Below are positions 44,987 through 54,575 of a stretch of 64,000 nt of DNA, one piece after another. The notes under the pieces were generated by a model that was given only the letters and a program-made list of their open reading frames with translations, did not search any database and was not told the DNA's origin. The translations under genes were made by a program, and so were the position numbers. How positions within the stretch are numbered: position 1 is the first letter of the stretch; every line of letters starts with the position of its first letter. Source of the DNA: Alphaproteobacteria bacterium (lineage in GTDB: Bacteria > Pseudomonadota > Alphaproteobacteria > Caulobacterales > Parvularculaceae); NCBI GenBank assembly GCA_030433215.1, contig JAUIMC010000001.1, forward strand, positions 372,001 through 436,000. The letters are read 5' to 3'.

Positions 44987-46126
44987 ATGAAGTTTCTTTA
45001 TTCGCACCGCACCCGCGCCGCAGACGGTCAGGAAGTTCACATCCGGGCGCTGACGGACGCGCTCGCCGCACGCGGGCATGAGATCGCGATGGCCGGTCCC
45101 GGCGGCGCCGCCGAAAAACCGCTGAGCGCCGATGAAGGGCGCGGATTGAAAACGTATCTGCCGGCGCCGCTCTATGAATGCGCCGAATACGGATATTCCT
45201 TCCCGGCTTTTCGCCGATTGATGACAGCGGCCCGGGCGTTCGGTCCGGATGTTCTTTACGAGCGCTACAATCTTTTCTTTCACGCCGGGGTCTGGGCGAA
45301 GCGCCGGCTCGGCCTGCCGATGCTGCTCGAAGTGAACGCGCCTCTGGTTGAGGAACGCGCGGTTCATGGCGATCTGGCGCTCAAAAACTTCGCGCGCAAA
45401 AGCGAGACGGCGATCTGGCGCACCGCCGATATGGCGCTTCCCGTGAGCAATGTGCTCGCTGACCGGCTCCGCGCCGGGGGCGTGGCCGACGCCCGGATCG
45501 AGGTCATTCACAATGGCGTCGATGAGACGTTCCTGACCGAAGCCAATGGCGAGCCGGTGCGCGCCCGCTACGGGCTCGAGGGGCATTGCGTGCTCGGCTT
45601 CGCTGGCTTCGTGCGCGACTGGCACGGGCTCGACCGCGTGGTGCGGTTTCTCGCCGAAGGGGCGAGCGGGGATGTAAGCCTGTTGATCGTCGGCGACGGC
45701 CCCGCGCGGCCGGGTCTTGAGCGGCTCGCCTCGGCGCTGGGTGTCAGCGCGCGGGTTCATTTCGCAGGCGTCGTCCAGCGCGCGGAGATGCCTTCGCATG
45801 TGGCGGCGTTCGACGTCGCGTTGCAGCCTGCGGTCACGGCCTATGCGTCGCCTTTGAAACTGTTCGAATATATGGCGCAGGGGCGCGCCGTTATCGCCCC
45901 GGACCAGGCCAATATCCGCGAGATCCTGACCCCTGGCGAAGACGCGCTGTTGTTCGCCGAAGACGGGTTCGAAACCGCGCTCGCCGCGCTTGCGCAAAGC
46001 CCCGCCTTGCGTCAGAGACTGGGCGCGGCCGGGCGCGAGACGCTGATGCGCCGCGACTTCACCTGGGGCGCCAATGCGCGGCGCGTCGAAGCCATCGCCG
46101 AGAGGCTGAAAGGAACGCGGGCATGA
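44987..46126 (+). CDS. Glycosyltransferase family 4
   Basis: GT-B sugar transferase of 379 residues. It shows the N-terminal ALTDALAARGHEIA segment, the hinge and C-terminal HNGVDETF, the VGDGPARPGLERLA and the E-x7-E donor motif FEYMAQGRAVIAPDQANIREI. It probably acts on a surface glycan; the acceptor is unknown. The gene overlaps the acetyltransferase gene by four bases, so both likely work on one process. Confidence 0.9.
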   Translation: MKFLYSHRTRAADGQEVHIRALTDALAARGHEIAMAGPGGAAEKPLSADEGRGLKTYLPAPLYECAEYGYSFPAFRRLMTAARAFGPDVLYERYNLFFHAGVWAKRRLGLPMLLEVNAPLVEERAVHGDLALKNFARKSETAIWRTADMALPVSNVLADRLRAGGVADARIEVIHNGVDETFLTEANGEPVRARYGLEGHCVLGFAGFVRDWHGLDRVVRFLAEGASGDVSLLIVGDGPARPGLERLASALGVSARVHFAGVVQRAEMPSHVAAFDVALQPAVTAYASPLKLFEYMAQGRAVIAPDQANIREILTPGEDALLFAEDGFETALAALAQSPALRQRLGAAGRETLMRRDFTWGANARRVEAIAERLKGTRA

Positions 46127-46659
46127 GCATTCGCATTGAAACCGAACGGCTGGTCCTGCGCCCGATCGGGCCTGAAGATTGCGAAGACCACATCCAGATG
46201 ATGCTTGACCCCGCTGTCGCCGCGAATCTGAGCCCCACGGGCGGGCCGCAGTCGCGTCACGATCTGTGGCGGCAGTTCGCGTCCTATCTCGGCCATTGGC
46301 AAATGCGCGGCTTCGGCTGGTTCTCGGTGCAGGAAAAGGAGACCGGCGCCTGGGTCGGCCGCGTGGGCCCCTGGCAGCCTGAAGGCTGGCCCGGCCTTGA
46401 ATGCGGTTGGAGCATCGCGCGCCCTTTCTGGGGGCAGGGCTACGCCCCGGAAGCCGCCATCGGCGCTGTCAAATGGGCCTTTGATCAGTTCCCGGAGCTT
46501 CCGCGCATCATCTCCTGCATCGCCCCGGCCAACGCCAACAGCCAGCGCGTCGCCGCCAAGATCGGCGAGGAGAACACCGGCGAGACCTTCGAGCTCTGGG
46601 GCCTGACGCTCGACATCTGGGCGGCCGACCGGGAGGCCTGGCTGTCCCGGTTCGGATGA
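46123..46659 (+). CDS. GNAT family N-acetyltransferase (RimJ/RimL type)
   Basis: The 178-residue protein has the RimJ/RimL-like N terminus (IETERLVLRPIGPED) and the acetyl-CoA motif GWSIARPFWGQGYAPEA at about residues 90-106. Substrate is unknown. It is translationally coupled to the glycosyltransferase (ATGA overlap), which hints at a sugar or surface-amine target, inferred. Confidence 0.88.
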   Translation: MSIRIETERLVLRPIGPEDCEDHIQMMLDPAVAANLSPTGGPQSRHDLWRQFASYLGHWQMRGFGWFSVQEKETGAWVGRVGPWQPEGWPGLECGWSIARPFWGQGYAPEAAIGAVKWAFDQFPELPRIISCIAPANANSQRVAAKIGEENTGETFELWGLTLDIWAADREAWLSRFG

Positions 46660-46850
46660 TTTTCTTTCCTTACGAAAATATCGCTTGAAATCTTCCTGAA
46701 ATTGACGATTTGATTTCATCGTCGCCGAGATGTTCGCCCGGTCGCGTGTGCGAACGCGGCAAGGTCAGGCGAAGGCCATGAGGTCCAAGTTTTGCGCGCA
46801 TGTGCGCGCGGGGCTGCCGTCCCGTTTTCCGGCTCGGAGACTATCCTAAA

Positions 46851-47282
46851 ATGATGCTTGTTCCGACCTACGTCGCCCCGAGCGACGTCGAAGGCGTTGG
46901 CGTGTTCGCTAGCGAACCGATCAAGAAGGGAACCCTGATCTGGCGTTACGAGCCGACATTCGACCGGCTTGTGCCGGCGGCCTGGCTCAACGAGCAGTCA
47001 GAGACCATGCAGGACTTCCTGCGCAAATACGCCTATCCGGCACATGAGCTGCCGGACATGTTAGTCATCGAAATAGATAATGGCAGGTTCATGAACCACA
47101 CGTTCGAACCCAACACGAACTTCGCCAAAGTCATCGAAGGCTACGCCACGCGCGACATCGCCGCCGGTGAGGAATTGCTCTGCAATTACGCAGAGTTCGA
47201 TCCGGAATATGCGCTTCTGCCTTCCATGGTCGCCGCTTTCGCCAAAACGAAAGCGCTGTCCAACGGCCATATGGACCAGTAG
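46851..47282 (+). CDS. SET-domain protein
   Basis: The 143-residue protein contains nearly only a SET fold: GVGVFASEPIKKGTLIWRY, the FMNHTFEPNTNF loop with the conserved N-H, and DIAAGEELLCNY. These match the cofactor and active-site motifs (NHS, GEE-x-NY variants) of SET lysine methyltransferases. A target cannot be inferred. The start ATG 46851 is chosen over an upstream frame; a second ATG follows immediately. Confidence 0.85.
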   Translation: MMLVPTYVAPSDVEGVGVFASEPIKKGTLIWRYEPTFDRLVPAAWLNEQSETMQDFLRKYAYPAHELPDMLVIEIDNGRFMNHTFEPNTNFAKVIEGYATRDIAAGEELLCNYAEFDPEYALLPSMVAAFAKTKALSNGHMDQ

Positions 47283-47355
47283 CCGCAGGCGTTTACAGTT
47301 GACCTTCTCTCGCTAACGCCGATCATGGTTGGCGAATGCGAGAGAGGGGTTTTCC

Positions 47356-48783
47356 ATGTTGAAGCAATGCGCCGCCGTCCTGTCGTCGGCGGGAATGGTT
47401 TTTTGTTCTCTGGGCGCGGCGGCGCCCGCCGCCGCCGAGGAAGCGCCGTCCCTGACGGCCAAACAGGCCGAGACCGTGGATGGACTCATCGACGCCGGTC
47501 TCGAAGACGACGTCGCCTGGGAAATCGTTGAAAGCCTCACTACGGAAATCGGTCCGCGCCTCGCCGCGACGGAAGCCGAAGCCCGCGCCCGCGACTGGGG
47601 CGCCGCCAAGCTGAAAAGCCTTGGCTTTAAAAACGTCCGTATCGAAACCTTTGAGATGCCCTATTGGGGCCGGGTGCTGGAAGAAGCGGAAATCGTTTCC
47701 CCTTTCCCGCAGCCGCTGATCGTGACGGCGCTCGGCCGGTCGAGCGCCACGCCTGAGGGCGGCGTCACGGCGGAGGTGGTGCGCTTCCGGACGCTTCCTG
47801 AACTGCAGGCCGCGCCGGAGACCGGGCTTGAAGGCAAGATCGTATTCGTCGACGAGCCCATGGCGCGCATGCAGGGCATCGCCGGCTATGTCACCGCTGT
47901 GCGCAAGCGCAGCCAGGCGCCGGTCGAAGCGGCCAAGCGCGGAGCCGCCGCCGTGCTGATCCGTTCCGTCGGCACCGACCATCACAGAAACCCGCACACG
48001 GGCGGCGCGGCCCGCGCGCCCGACCTCACCCCGGTTCCCGTCGCGGCGCTCGCCAATCCGGACGCGGACCAGCTTGCGCGCGCGATGGAGCGGGCGGAAG
48101 GTCCGGTCACCGTGCGCCTCGATGTACAGGTGGAGACCTCCGACACCGCCGAGTCCGGAAATGTCATCGGCGAAATTCCGGGTCAGACCGATGAGCTGAT
48201 CGTTGTCGGCGGCCATATCGACAGCTGGGATCTCGGCACCGGCGCCATCGACGACGGCGCTGGCATCGCCATCACCACGGCGGCGGCGAAGCTTGTGGGC
48301 GATCTCAGGGGCAAGCCGAAGCGCACCATCCGCGTTGTCATGTGGGGCGCGGAGGAAATCGGGCTCAACGGCGCCGACGCCTATGCGGAAATGCACAAGG
48401 ACGAAATCGAGCGCACCATCATCGCCGCGGAATCCGATTACGGCGCCGGGCGCATCTACCGTCTCGACTCTGGCGTCGGCGAAGCCGCGCTTCCGAAAAT
48501 CGAGGTGATGGAAAAGGCCCTGCGCCGCATCTCCATCGTGCCGGGCGACAACACGTCAGGCGGCGGTCCCGATGTCGGCCCGATCCGCCGCATGGGCGTG
48601 CCGGTCGTGGATCTTGTCCAGAACGGGTGGGATTATTTCGATCTCCACCACACGCCCGACGACACGCTCGACAAGATCGACCCGGAAGCGCTTCGCCAGA
48701 ATGTCGCCGCCTGGGCGGCGTTCATTTACATGGCCTCGGAGATGGAAGGCGATTTCGGCCGCTTCCCTGCGGAAGAGGAATAA
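47356..48783 (+). CDS. Exported M28 family metallopeptidase (PA-domain type)
   Basis: Periplasmic zinc aminopeptidase of 475 residues with a signal peptide (residues 1-27) and an inserted PA-like domain (about 120-240). The M28 core shows the metal ligands in GGHIDSWDLGTGAIDDGAG, WGAEEIGL, ESDYG, and HHTPDDTLDKID, with the expected order H-D-E-D/E-H. ATG 47356 follows GAGAGGGG; the upstream frame was rejected. A strong terminator follows. Confidence 0.93.
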   Translation: MLKQCAAVLSSAGMVFCSLGAAAPAAAEEAPSLTAKQAETVDGLIDAGLEDDVAWEIVESLTTEIGPRLAATEAEARARDWGAAKLKSLGFKNVRIETFEMPYWGRVLEEAEIVSPFPQPLIVTALGRSSATPEGGVTAEVVRFRTLPELQAAPETGLEGKIVFVDEPMARMQGIAGYVTAVRKRSQAPVEAAKRGAAAVLIRSVGTDHHRNPHTGGAARAPDLTPVPVAALANPDADQLARAMERAEGPVTVRLDVQVETSDTAESGNVIGEIPGQTDELIVVGGHIDSWDLGTGAIDDGAGIAITTAAAKLVGDLRGKPKRTIRVVMWGAEEIGLNGADAYAEMHKDEIERTIIAAESDYGAGRIYRLDSGVGEAALPKIEVMEKALRRISIVPGDNTSGGGPDVGPIRRMGVPVVDLVQNGWDYFDLHHTPDDTLDKIDPEALRQNVAAWAAFIYMASEMEGDFGRFPAEEE

Positions 48784-48793
48784 AACGGGACGT

Positions 48794-48826
48794 AAAAAAA
48801 AACGGGGCCCTTCGCGGCCCCGTTTT
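48794..48826. terminator. Bidirectional terminator between the M28 peptidase and rplS
   Basis: A perfect stem ACGGGGCC-CTTCGC-GGCCCCGT is flanked by an A-run on the left and T-run on the right. It fits convergent genes. Confidence 0.93.
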
Positions 48827-48850
48827 TCAATTCCGTAATGTGCGGCGCGC

Positions 48851-49228
48851 TTAGCTTTTCTTGGCGCTGGCGCGGCGGTCGACCTTTTCGGTAATCCGGG
48901 CCGACTTGCCGCGGCGCTCGCGCAGATAATAGAGCTTGGCGCGGCGCACCTTGCCGCGGCGCACGACCTCGATGGAATCGACCAGCGGCGAATAGACCGG
49001 GAAGACCCGCTCGACGCCTTCGCCGAAGGAGATCTTGCGGACGGTGAAGCTTTCCTGCAGCCCGCCGCCGTTCTTGGCGATGCACACGCCTTCAAAGGCC
49101 TGGATGCGTTCGCGCTCGCCTTCGCGCACTTTCACATTGACGCGCAGCGTGTCGCCCGCGGCGAACTCCGGCACGTCCTTGCCGAGCTCGGCAATATGTT
49201 CTTTTTCAAGTTGTTCGATGATGTTCAT
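48851..49228 (-). CDS. rplS: 50S ribosomal protein bL19
   Basis: Large-subunit protein at the 30S-50S interface. The 125-residue protein shows [72 protein letters not shown] motifs in parts. Its start overlaps the trmD stop by four bases. It is the end of the trmD-rplS transcript. Confidence 0.98.
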   Translation of the reverse strand: MNIIEQLEKEHIAELGKDVPEFAAGDTLRVNVKVREGERERIQAFEGVCIAKNGGGLQESFTVRKISFGEGVERVFPVYSPLVDSIEVVRRGKVRRAKLYYLRERRGKSARITEKVDRRASAKKS

Positions 49229-49950
49229 CGCTTCGGTTCCTTGTTGTTGCCGTGCCGGATAGGACCGTCAGGTGAAAACCTCTCTTGGAGGTCCGGTCGT
49301 CGCGTCCGCGTTATTTCTTCCGCTTTTTTGCGCCGCCACTCGGCGATTTTCTGGTGATCGCCTGAGAGCAGCACGTCCGGGATGGCCCGGCCCTCGAATT
49401 CCCTCGGGCGCGCATATTGGGGATATTCCAACAGCCCGCCCTCAAAGCTTTCCTCCCCTAGGGAGGAAGCCGAGCCCAATACCCCTGGAATGAGCCGGAC
49501 GCAAGCCTCGATCAGGGCCATGGCGGGGATTTCGCCCCCGGCGAGGACGAAATCCCCGATGGAGACTTCCTCGACGGCGCGGGCCTCGAAAATCCGCTCG
49601 TCCAGCCCCTCAAACCGGCCGCACAGCGCAATCAGGCCGGGCCCGTGGGAAAGCTCCCTCGCGCGCGCCTGATCGAAGGGTTTCCCGCGGGGCGAGAGGC
49701 AGAGGAGGGGCCGGTCGTTTCGGGGGACGGAATCGATGGCGGCGGCCAGGATATCCGCCCGCATGACGAGGCCGGCCCCGCCGCCGGCGGGCGGCGCGTC
49801 CACCGAGCCGTACTTATTGTCGGAAAAATCCCGGATATTGACCGTATCGAGCCCCCACAGGCCTTCGCTGGCGCTTCGCCCGAGGATGGACGCGCCCAGA
49901 GGCCCCGGAAACAGCTCCGGATAGAGGGTAAGGACGGTGGCTTGCCACAT
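49225..49950 (-). CDS. trmD: tRNA (guanine-37-N1)-methyltransferase TrmD
   Basis: Makes m1G37 in tRNAs using S-adenosylmethionine, preventing +1 frameshifts. The 241-residue SPOUT protein shows [23 protein letters not shown], the [12 protein letters not shown] knot motif and [19 protein letters not shown]. It overlaps rplS downstream. Upstream, rimM is separated by a gene on the opposite strand, unusual for this operon. Confidence 0.98.
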   Translation of the reverse strand: MWQATVLTLYPELFPGPLGASILGRSASEGLWGLDTVNIRDFSDNKYGSVDAPPAGGGAGLVMRADILAAAIDSVPRNDRPLLCLSPRGKPFDQARARELSHGPGLIALCGRFEGLDERIFEARAVEEVSIGDFVLAGGEIPAMALIEACVRLIPGVLGSASSLGEESFEGGLLEYPQYARPREFEGRAIPDVLLSGDHQKIAEWRRKKAEEITRTRRPDLQERFSPDGPIRHGNNKEPKR

Positions 49951-50056
49951 GATGGCCGGTCAGATGGCACGGAGGGCGGAGAGGCGCAAGCTGGCCGCCC
50001 CATGCCCAAAGCCGCCATAGCGTAGTAAGACGGGGCGGAAGAGAGGGAGAAACGCC

Positions 50057-50539
50057 ATGACGCGTTTTTTGAGGCGCATGCTCGCCGCGGCGGTTTTTTC
50101 ATTGCTGAGCGGGCAGGTTTTCGGGGAGGAGACCATGAGCGACAAGGACCCTGCGGTCGCCGCCGTTCTGGAGCTGAACGGCGGGCTCAACGACGCTGCG
50201 CTCTCGGGCGATGCGGCCTTTCTTGCGGATCATCTGGCGGAGAGCTTTGTCGTCAGCGATCCGTCGAACGCCGTCCGCCGCCGCGACGACCTCGTCGCGC
50301 TGTTCGCAAAGGCTGAGGTTTCTTATCTTTCCTATGAGGCGACGATCGACTTTGCAGAACAGGTCGCGTCCGGTCTCGTGGTGCTCATGGGGACCGAGAC
50401 GGGAACCCTCAAAGCCGCGCCGGGCGCGCAAGGCGCTGTCGGGCGCCGCATGAGCCGGCGTTTCACCAATGTCTTCCGCGAGGAAGCCGACGGCTGGAAG
50501 CTGCTCGTGAAGCAGTCGACGATCATCGAGGCGGAATGA
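50057..50539 (+). CDS. Exported NTF2-like (SnoaL/DUF4440-type) protein
   Basis: The 160-residue product has a signal peptide (residues ~1-24) and one cone-shaped NTF2-like domain (DPAVAAVLELNGGLNDAAL, then FLADHLAESFVVSDPSN, and WKLLVKQSTII). Function is unknown; the family covers isomerases, cyclases and ligand-binding proteins. It lies between rimM and trmD on the opposite strand. Confidence 0.8.
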   Translation: MTRFLRRMLAAAVFSLLSGQVFGEETMSDKDPAVAAVLELNGGLNDAALSGDAAFLADHLAESFVVSDPSNAVRRRDDLVALFAKAEVSYLSYEATIDFAEQVASGLVVLMGTETGTLKAAPGAQGAVGRRMSRRFTNVFREEADGWKLLVKQSTIIEAE

Positions 50540-50552
50540 GGGCGCGCCGTTT

Positions 50553-51170
50553 TCAGGAATCTTCCTGGCGCATGGCGTCGAGATCGACGTCGAGATCGTC
50601 GGAGACGATCTGGCCGTCTTCGTTTCTGAGCGTCGGCTCGCTCTCGAGATCGAGAAAATCGCGCGAGACGGTGACGCGTCCCGCGCCCGTGTCGACCGCC
50701 GGCACGGCTTCCTTGGTGAAGGGAACCAGCCGCACGCCCTTGACGCCGGGAATGCCGCCAAGCTCCAGAAGATCGTCGGCGCCGAAATTATAAACGGCCT
50801 TCACGACGCCCAGCGGCGCGTCCTTTTCATCGAAGGCCGCAAGCCCCACGAGATCGTCGAGGTAAAACTCATCATCGCCCGGCGCCGGCAGAACGCCCCG
50901 ATCCACATAGAACCGCGCGCCTTTCAGGCCTTGTGCGTCTTCCCGGCTCGTCAGTTCCGGCGCGCGCGCGATGACAAAGCCGTCATTGAGGACTTTAACG
51001 ACGCTCAGCGTGAAGACCCGCGCGCCGTCTTCGGTCGTCACCGGGCCGTAATCGGCGACGCCCTCCGGCGTTTCCGTGAAGGTCTTGATTTTGACGTCGC
51101 CCTTGACCCCGTGCGCCCCGGCGAAAGCGCCGAGACAGATGCGCGCTTCGCCGCCTTCGCGCGCGCTCAT
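50553..51170 (-). CDS. rimM: Ribosome maturation factor RimM
   Basis: Assists 16S rRNA processing and 30S head assembly with bS16 and uS19. The 205-residue protein (start ATG 51170) shows ICLGAFAGAHGVKGDVKIKTFT, the PRC-barrel with DLVGLAAFD and GVVKAVYNFGADDLLEL, and VPFTKEAVPAVD. The start overlaps the MFS gene stop by four bases (ATGA). The longer upstream frame was rejected. Confidence 0.96.
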   Translation of the reverse strand: MSAREGGEARICLGAFAGAHGVKGDVKIKTFTETPEGVADYGPVTTEDGARVFTLSVVKVLNDGFVIARAPELTSREDAQGLKGARFYVDRGVLPAPGDDEFYLDDLVGLAAFDEKDAPLGVVKAVYNFGADDLLELGGIPGVKGVRLVPFTKEAVPAVDTGAGRVTVSRDFLDLESEPTLRNEDGQIVSDDLDVDLDAMRQEDS

Positions 51171-52414
51171 TCGGCGGGCTCCGGTTCCGGCTCGGATTCG
51201 CCGACCCCGAAAAGCTTGCCGTTCTCCGTCCACAGAACGATGCACAGGGAGGTGATCCCGAGCACCACAAAGCCGATGACCATGGGCGTCGTGGTGCCGT
51301 TATAGAGCCCGCCGATAAACCCGCCGAGCGCCCCGGCGATGGTGGTGCCGGCAAAGCCGTTGAGCGCGGCGGCCGCGCCGGCATTGTGGCCCATGGGCTC
51401 CATGGCGAGCGCGGTGGCGTTGGGGCCGATCAGCCCCATGGCGAAGAAGGAGATCATCATGCAGGCGATGAAGACGGAAAGATTCTCGCCGACAGCCGCA
51501 ATCACCACAACGTGGAGACAGTTCGCCGCGATGAACAGGAACAGGGCGGTATGGGAGAGCCGCCGCATCCCGAAGCGCGAGACCATCCGTGAATTCATGA
51601 GGGTCGAAAACGCAAAGGCGCTGGCGATGAAGGCGAAGACCAGGACGAAGGCGTCGCCGAGGGCGAAGACTTCGAGAAACACCTGTTCGGCCGAGCTGAT
51701 ATAGCTGAAAACCGCGCCGAAGATTGAGGCGGCGGCCAGCGTATAGCCCATGGAAATCCTGTTGCGCGCGAAGAGAAGGTAAGACGTTGCGATGGCGTTC
51801 GCGTTCAGCGGTTTCCTGTCCTCCGGCGCCATGGTTTCCGGCAGGCGTGTCGCCGCCCAGATGGCGAAGACGGCGCCATAGACGAGCAGCGCGACGAAGA
51901 TCCAGCGCCAGGGGGCGGCGAAGAGAATGAGCTGGCCGATGCCCGGCGCGAGGATCGGCGCCGCCATGAAAATGGTGATGGCAAGCGACATCACTTCCGC
52001 CATGCGCCGGCCCGAACACTGGTCGCGCACCACGGCGATGGCTGAGACCCGGGTCGCGGCGGTGGCGACGCCCTGCAGCGCGCGTGCGGCGAGGAGCAAG
52101 GTGAAGGAGGAGGCGACGACAGAAAGCAGCGACGCCAGCGTATAGCCTCCCAGAGACCACATCAGCACGCGCTTGCGCCCGAAGCGGTCGACTATCGGTC
52201 CGAAGAACAATTGCGCGATCCCGTTGGCGAGGATGTAGACCACAATGATGAGCTGGCGGTCATTGGCGTGCGCCACACCTAGTTCGTCGCCGATGATCCC
52301 CAGCGCCGGCAGCATCATGTCAACGGCGAGCGCGTTCAGCGCCATCGCTGCGGCGACGATGGCGACAAGCTCCCAGAAGGGGAGTTTGGGGATGGTTTGG
52401 CGGGCTTCGCTCAT
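51167..52414 (-). CDS. MFS multidrug efflux transporter (Bcr/CflA type)
   Basis: Drug:H+ antiporter of the inner membrane, 415 residues with 12 predicted helices. It has the Bcr/CflA-like start DMMLPALGIIGDELG, the loop 2-3 motif GPIVDRFGRKRVLMW, and the antiporter motif C-like GIGQLILFAAPWRWIF. It ends in an acidic EPEPEPAE tail. It overlaps rimM by four bases downstream, so rimM depends on its translation. Confidence 0.93.
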   Translation of the reverse strand: MSEARQTIPKLPFWELVAIVAAAMALNALAVDMMLPALGIIGDELGVAHANDRQLIIVVYILANGIAQLFFGPIVDRFGRKRVLMWSLGGYTLASLLSVVASSFTLLLAARALQGVATAATRVSAIAVVRDQCSGRRMAEVMSLAITIFMAAPILAPGIGQLILFAAPWRWIFVALLVYGAVFAIWAATRLPETMAPEDRKPLNANAIATSYLLFARNRISMGYTLAAASIFGAVFSYISSAEQVFLEVFALGDAFVLVFAFIASAFAFSTLMNSRMVSRFGMRRLSHTALFLFIAANCLHVVVIAAVGENLSVFIACMMISFFAMGLIGPNATALAMEPMGHNAGAAAALNGFAGTTIAGALGGFIGGLYNGTTTPMVIGFVVLGITSLCIVLWTENGKLFGVGESEPEPEPAE

Positions 52415-52513
52415 GGGCCGGGGGTACGCGGGCGCGGGGCGTTTGGCAATAAGAGAGGGGATAGGACTTCGCGCGAAACGCCATTAGGCTTCCCGCAACC
52501 GGGAGGAAACGGC

Positions 52514-52792
52514 ATGAATAAAGAAAATCCGGCGAAGACCGGGGACCGCGCCGCCGCCTATTGGCGCGAAAATGTGAAGCTCTTGTGCATCCTGCTCGCG
52601 ATCTGGTTTGCGGTCTCCTTCGGGGCCGGCGTCCTGTTCGTGGAGGCGCTCAACACGATCCGCATCGGCGGTTTTAAGCTCGGTTTCTGGTTCGCCCAGC
52701 AGGGGTCGATCATCACTTTCGTGATCCTGATCTTCGTTTATGCGGCGCACATGAGCGCCATCGAAAAGCGCCTCGGCGTCGGCGACGAATAG
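52514..52792 (+). CDS. DUF4212 protein, small subunit of Na+/solute symporter
   Basis: The 92-residue protein has two membrane helices (about residues 20-45 and 60-80) separated by a loop with FKLGFWFAQQGS. It is the DUF4212 family, always paired with an SSS-family large subunit, which follows 12 bases later. GGGAGG lies upstream of the ATG. It probably assembles with or stabilises the transporter. Confidence 0.92.
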   Translation: MNKENPAKTGDRAAAYWRENVKLLCILLAIWFAVSFGAGVLFVEALNTIRIGGFKLGFWFAQQGSIITFVILIFVYAAHMSAIEKRLGVGDE

Positions 52793-52804
52793 CGGGGGCT
52801 CATC

Positions 52805-54571
52805 ATGGACGCGCAGACGCTAACTTTCATTTTCGTCGGGCTTTCCTTCGCGCTTTATATCGGCATTGCGATCTGGTCGCGGGCGGGCTCGACATCGGAA
52901 TTCTATGTGGCGGGCGGGCATGTGCACCCCATCGCCAACGGCATGGCGACCGCCGCCGACTGGATGAGCGCCGCGTCGTTCATTTCCATGGCGGGCATCA
53001 TCGCCTTCGCAGGCTATGACGGCAGCGTCTATCTCATGGGCTGGACCGGCGGCTATGTTCTGCTGGCGCTGTTGCTTGCGCCATATTTGCGCAAATTCGG
53101 CCAGTTCACGGTGCCCGACTTTATCGGCGAGCGGTATTATTCAAAGGCGGCGCGGGTCGTCGCCGTGATCTGTCTCATCGTTGTGTCTTTCACCTATATC
53201 GCCGGGCAGATGCGCGGCGTCGGCGTCGTCTTCTCCCGCTTCCTCGACATGCCCATTCAATGGGGCGTCGTCACCGGCATGGGCGTTGTCTTTTTCTACG
53301 CTGTGCTCGGCGGCATGAAGGGCATCACCTATACGCAAGTCGCGCAATATTGCGTCCTGATCTTCGCTTATCTGGTGCCGGCGATATTCATCTCCATGCT
53401 GATGACCGGCAATCCCATACCTCAACTGGGTCTCGGGGCGGACGCGGTGGGGACGAGCGTTCCGGTTCTGGAAAAACTCGATGCGGCGCTTGTGGATCTC
53501 GGCTTCGCGGCCTTTACCGACGGAACGAAGTCGAAGATCGACGTTTTCGCGATTACGCTGGCGCTGATGGTCGGGACGGCCGGCCTGCCGCATGTCATTG
53601 TGCGGTTTTTCACGGTGCCGAAGGTCTCGGATGCACGGAAATCCGCGGGCTATGCGCTCGCCTTTATCGCCATCCTTTATATGACGGCGCCGGCGGTGGG
53701 CGCGTTCGCACGCCTCAATTTCATCGAGAGCGTGCACGAAAAATCCTACGCAGAGGCCCCGGGCTGGGTGAAAGGCTGGGAAGGAATCGGCCTCATCGCC
53801 TGGCTCGACAAGAACGGCGACGGCGTCATCCAGTATGGGCCGGGTGCCCCCTTTGAGGGCCGTCCCGATTATGCGGAAGGCGTCGGCGCCCATGGCGAGC
53901 GGCGGCTCAACAACGCGCCGACGGCGAACGAGAACGAGATTCACGTCGACCGGGACATCATGGTGCTCGCCAATCCGGAGATCGCGCAACTGCCCGGCTG
54001 GGTGATTGCGCTTGTCGCGGCGGGCGGCGTCGCCGCGGCGCTGTCGACGGCGGCGGGGCTGTTGCTCGTCATCTCGACGGCGATCAGTCACGATCTTCTG
54101 AAACGGACCTTCCGCCCACAGATTACCGAAAAGACCGAGCTGAGGGCGGCGCGCGGGGCGGCTGCGGCGGCGATTCTCGTCGCCGGCTATCTCGGCATCA
54201 ATCCGCCGGGTTTCGTGGCGCAGGTGGTGGCGCTTGCCTTCGGGCTCGCCGCCGCCTCGCTGTTTCCGGCGATCCTGATGGGCATCTTTTTCAAGCGCAT
54301 CAATCGCGAAGGGGCGGTCGCCGGCATGGTCGCCGGGCTCGTCTTCACGCTCGCCTACATTATCTGGTTCAAATCGCCCTGGTTCGGGGCGGTCGACAGC
54401 GCCGAACAATGGCTGTTCGGCATTTCGCCGGAAGGGATCGGCGTCATCGGCATGACGCTCAATTTCGCCGTCGCCGTCGCGGTTTCCTGCTTTACGGCGC
54501 CGACGCCAGCGGGCGTGCGCGCCATGGTCGACGACATCAGGATGCCGTCATCGGTGAAGGCCGAAGCATAA
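52805..54571 (+). CDS. Na+/solute symporter large subunit (SSS family, VC_2705 type)
   Basis: Na+-coupled uptake of small carboxylates, probably acetate- or pyruvate-like. The 588-residue protein has about 13 helices with [18 protein letters not shown] and the G-Y-x-G segment near [15 protein letters not shown], plus the [16 protein letters not shown] signature. A large soluble loop (residues ~310-395) carries [11 protein letters not shown], an EF-hand-like Ca2+ motif. DUF4212 small subunit precedes it. Confidence 0.93.
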   Translation: MDAQTLTFIFVGLSFALYIGIAIWSRAGSTSEFYVAGGHVHPIANGMATAADWMSAASFISMAGIIAFAGYDGSVYLMGWTGGYVLLALLLAPYLRKFGQFTVPDFIGERYYSKAARVVAVICLIVVSFTYIAGQMRGVGVVFSRFLDMPIQWGVVTGMGVVFFYAVLGGMKGITYTQVAQYCVLIFAYLVPAIFISMLMTGNPIPQLGLGADAVGTSVPVLEKLDAALVDLGFAAFTDGTKSKIDVFAITLALMVGTAGLPHVIVRFFTVPKVSDARKSAGYALAFIAILYMTAPAVGAFARLNFIESVHEKSYAEAPGWVKGWEGIGLIAWLDKNGDGVIQYGPGAPFEGRPDYAEGVGAHGERRLNNAPTANENEIHVDRDIMVLANPEIAQLPGWVIALVAAGGVAAALSTAAGLLLVISTAISHDLLKRTFRPQITEKTELRAARGAAAAAILVAGYLGINPPGFVAQVVALAFGLAAASLFPAILMGIFFKRINREGAVAGMVAGLVFTLAYIIWFKSPWFGAVDSAEQWLFGISPEGIGVIGMTLNFAVAVAVSCFTAPTPAGVRAMVDDIRMPSSVKAEA

Positions 54572-54575
54572 AGGG

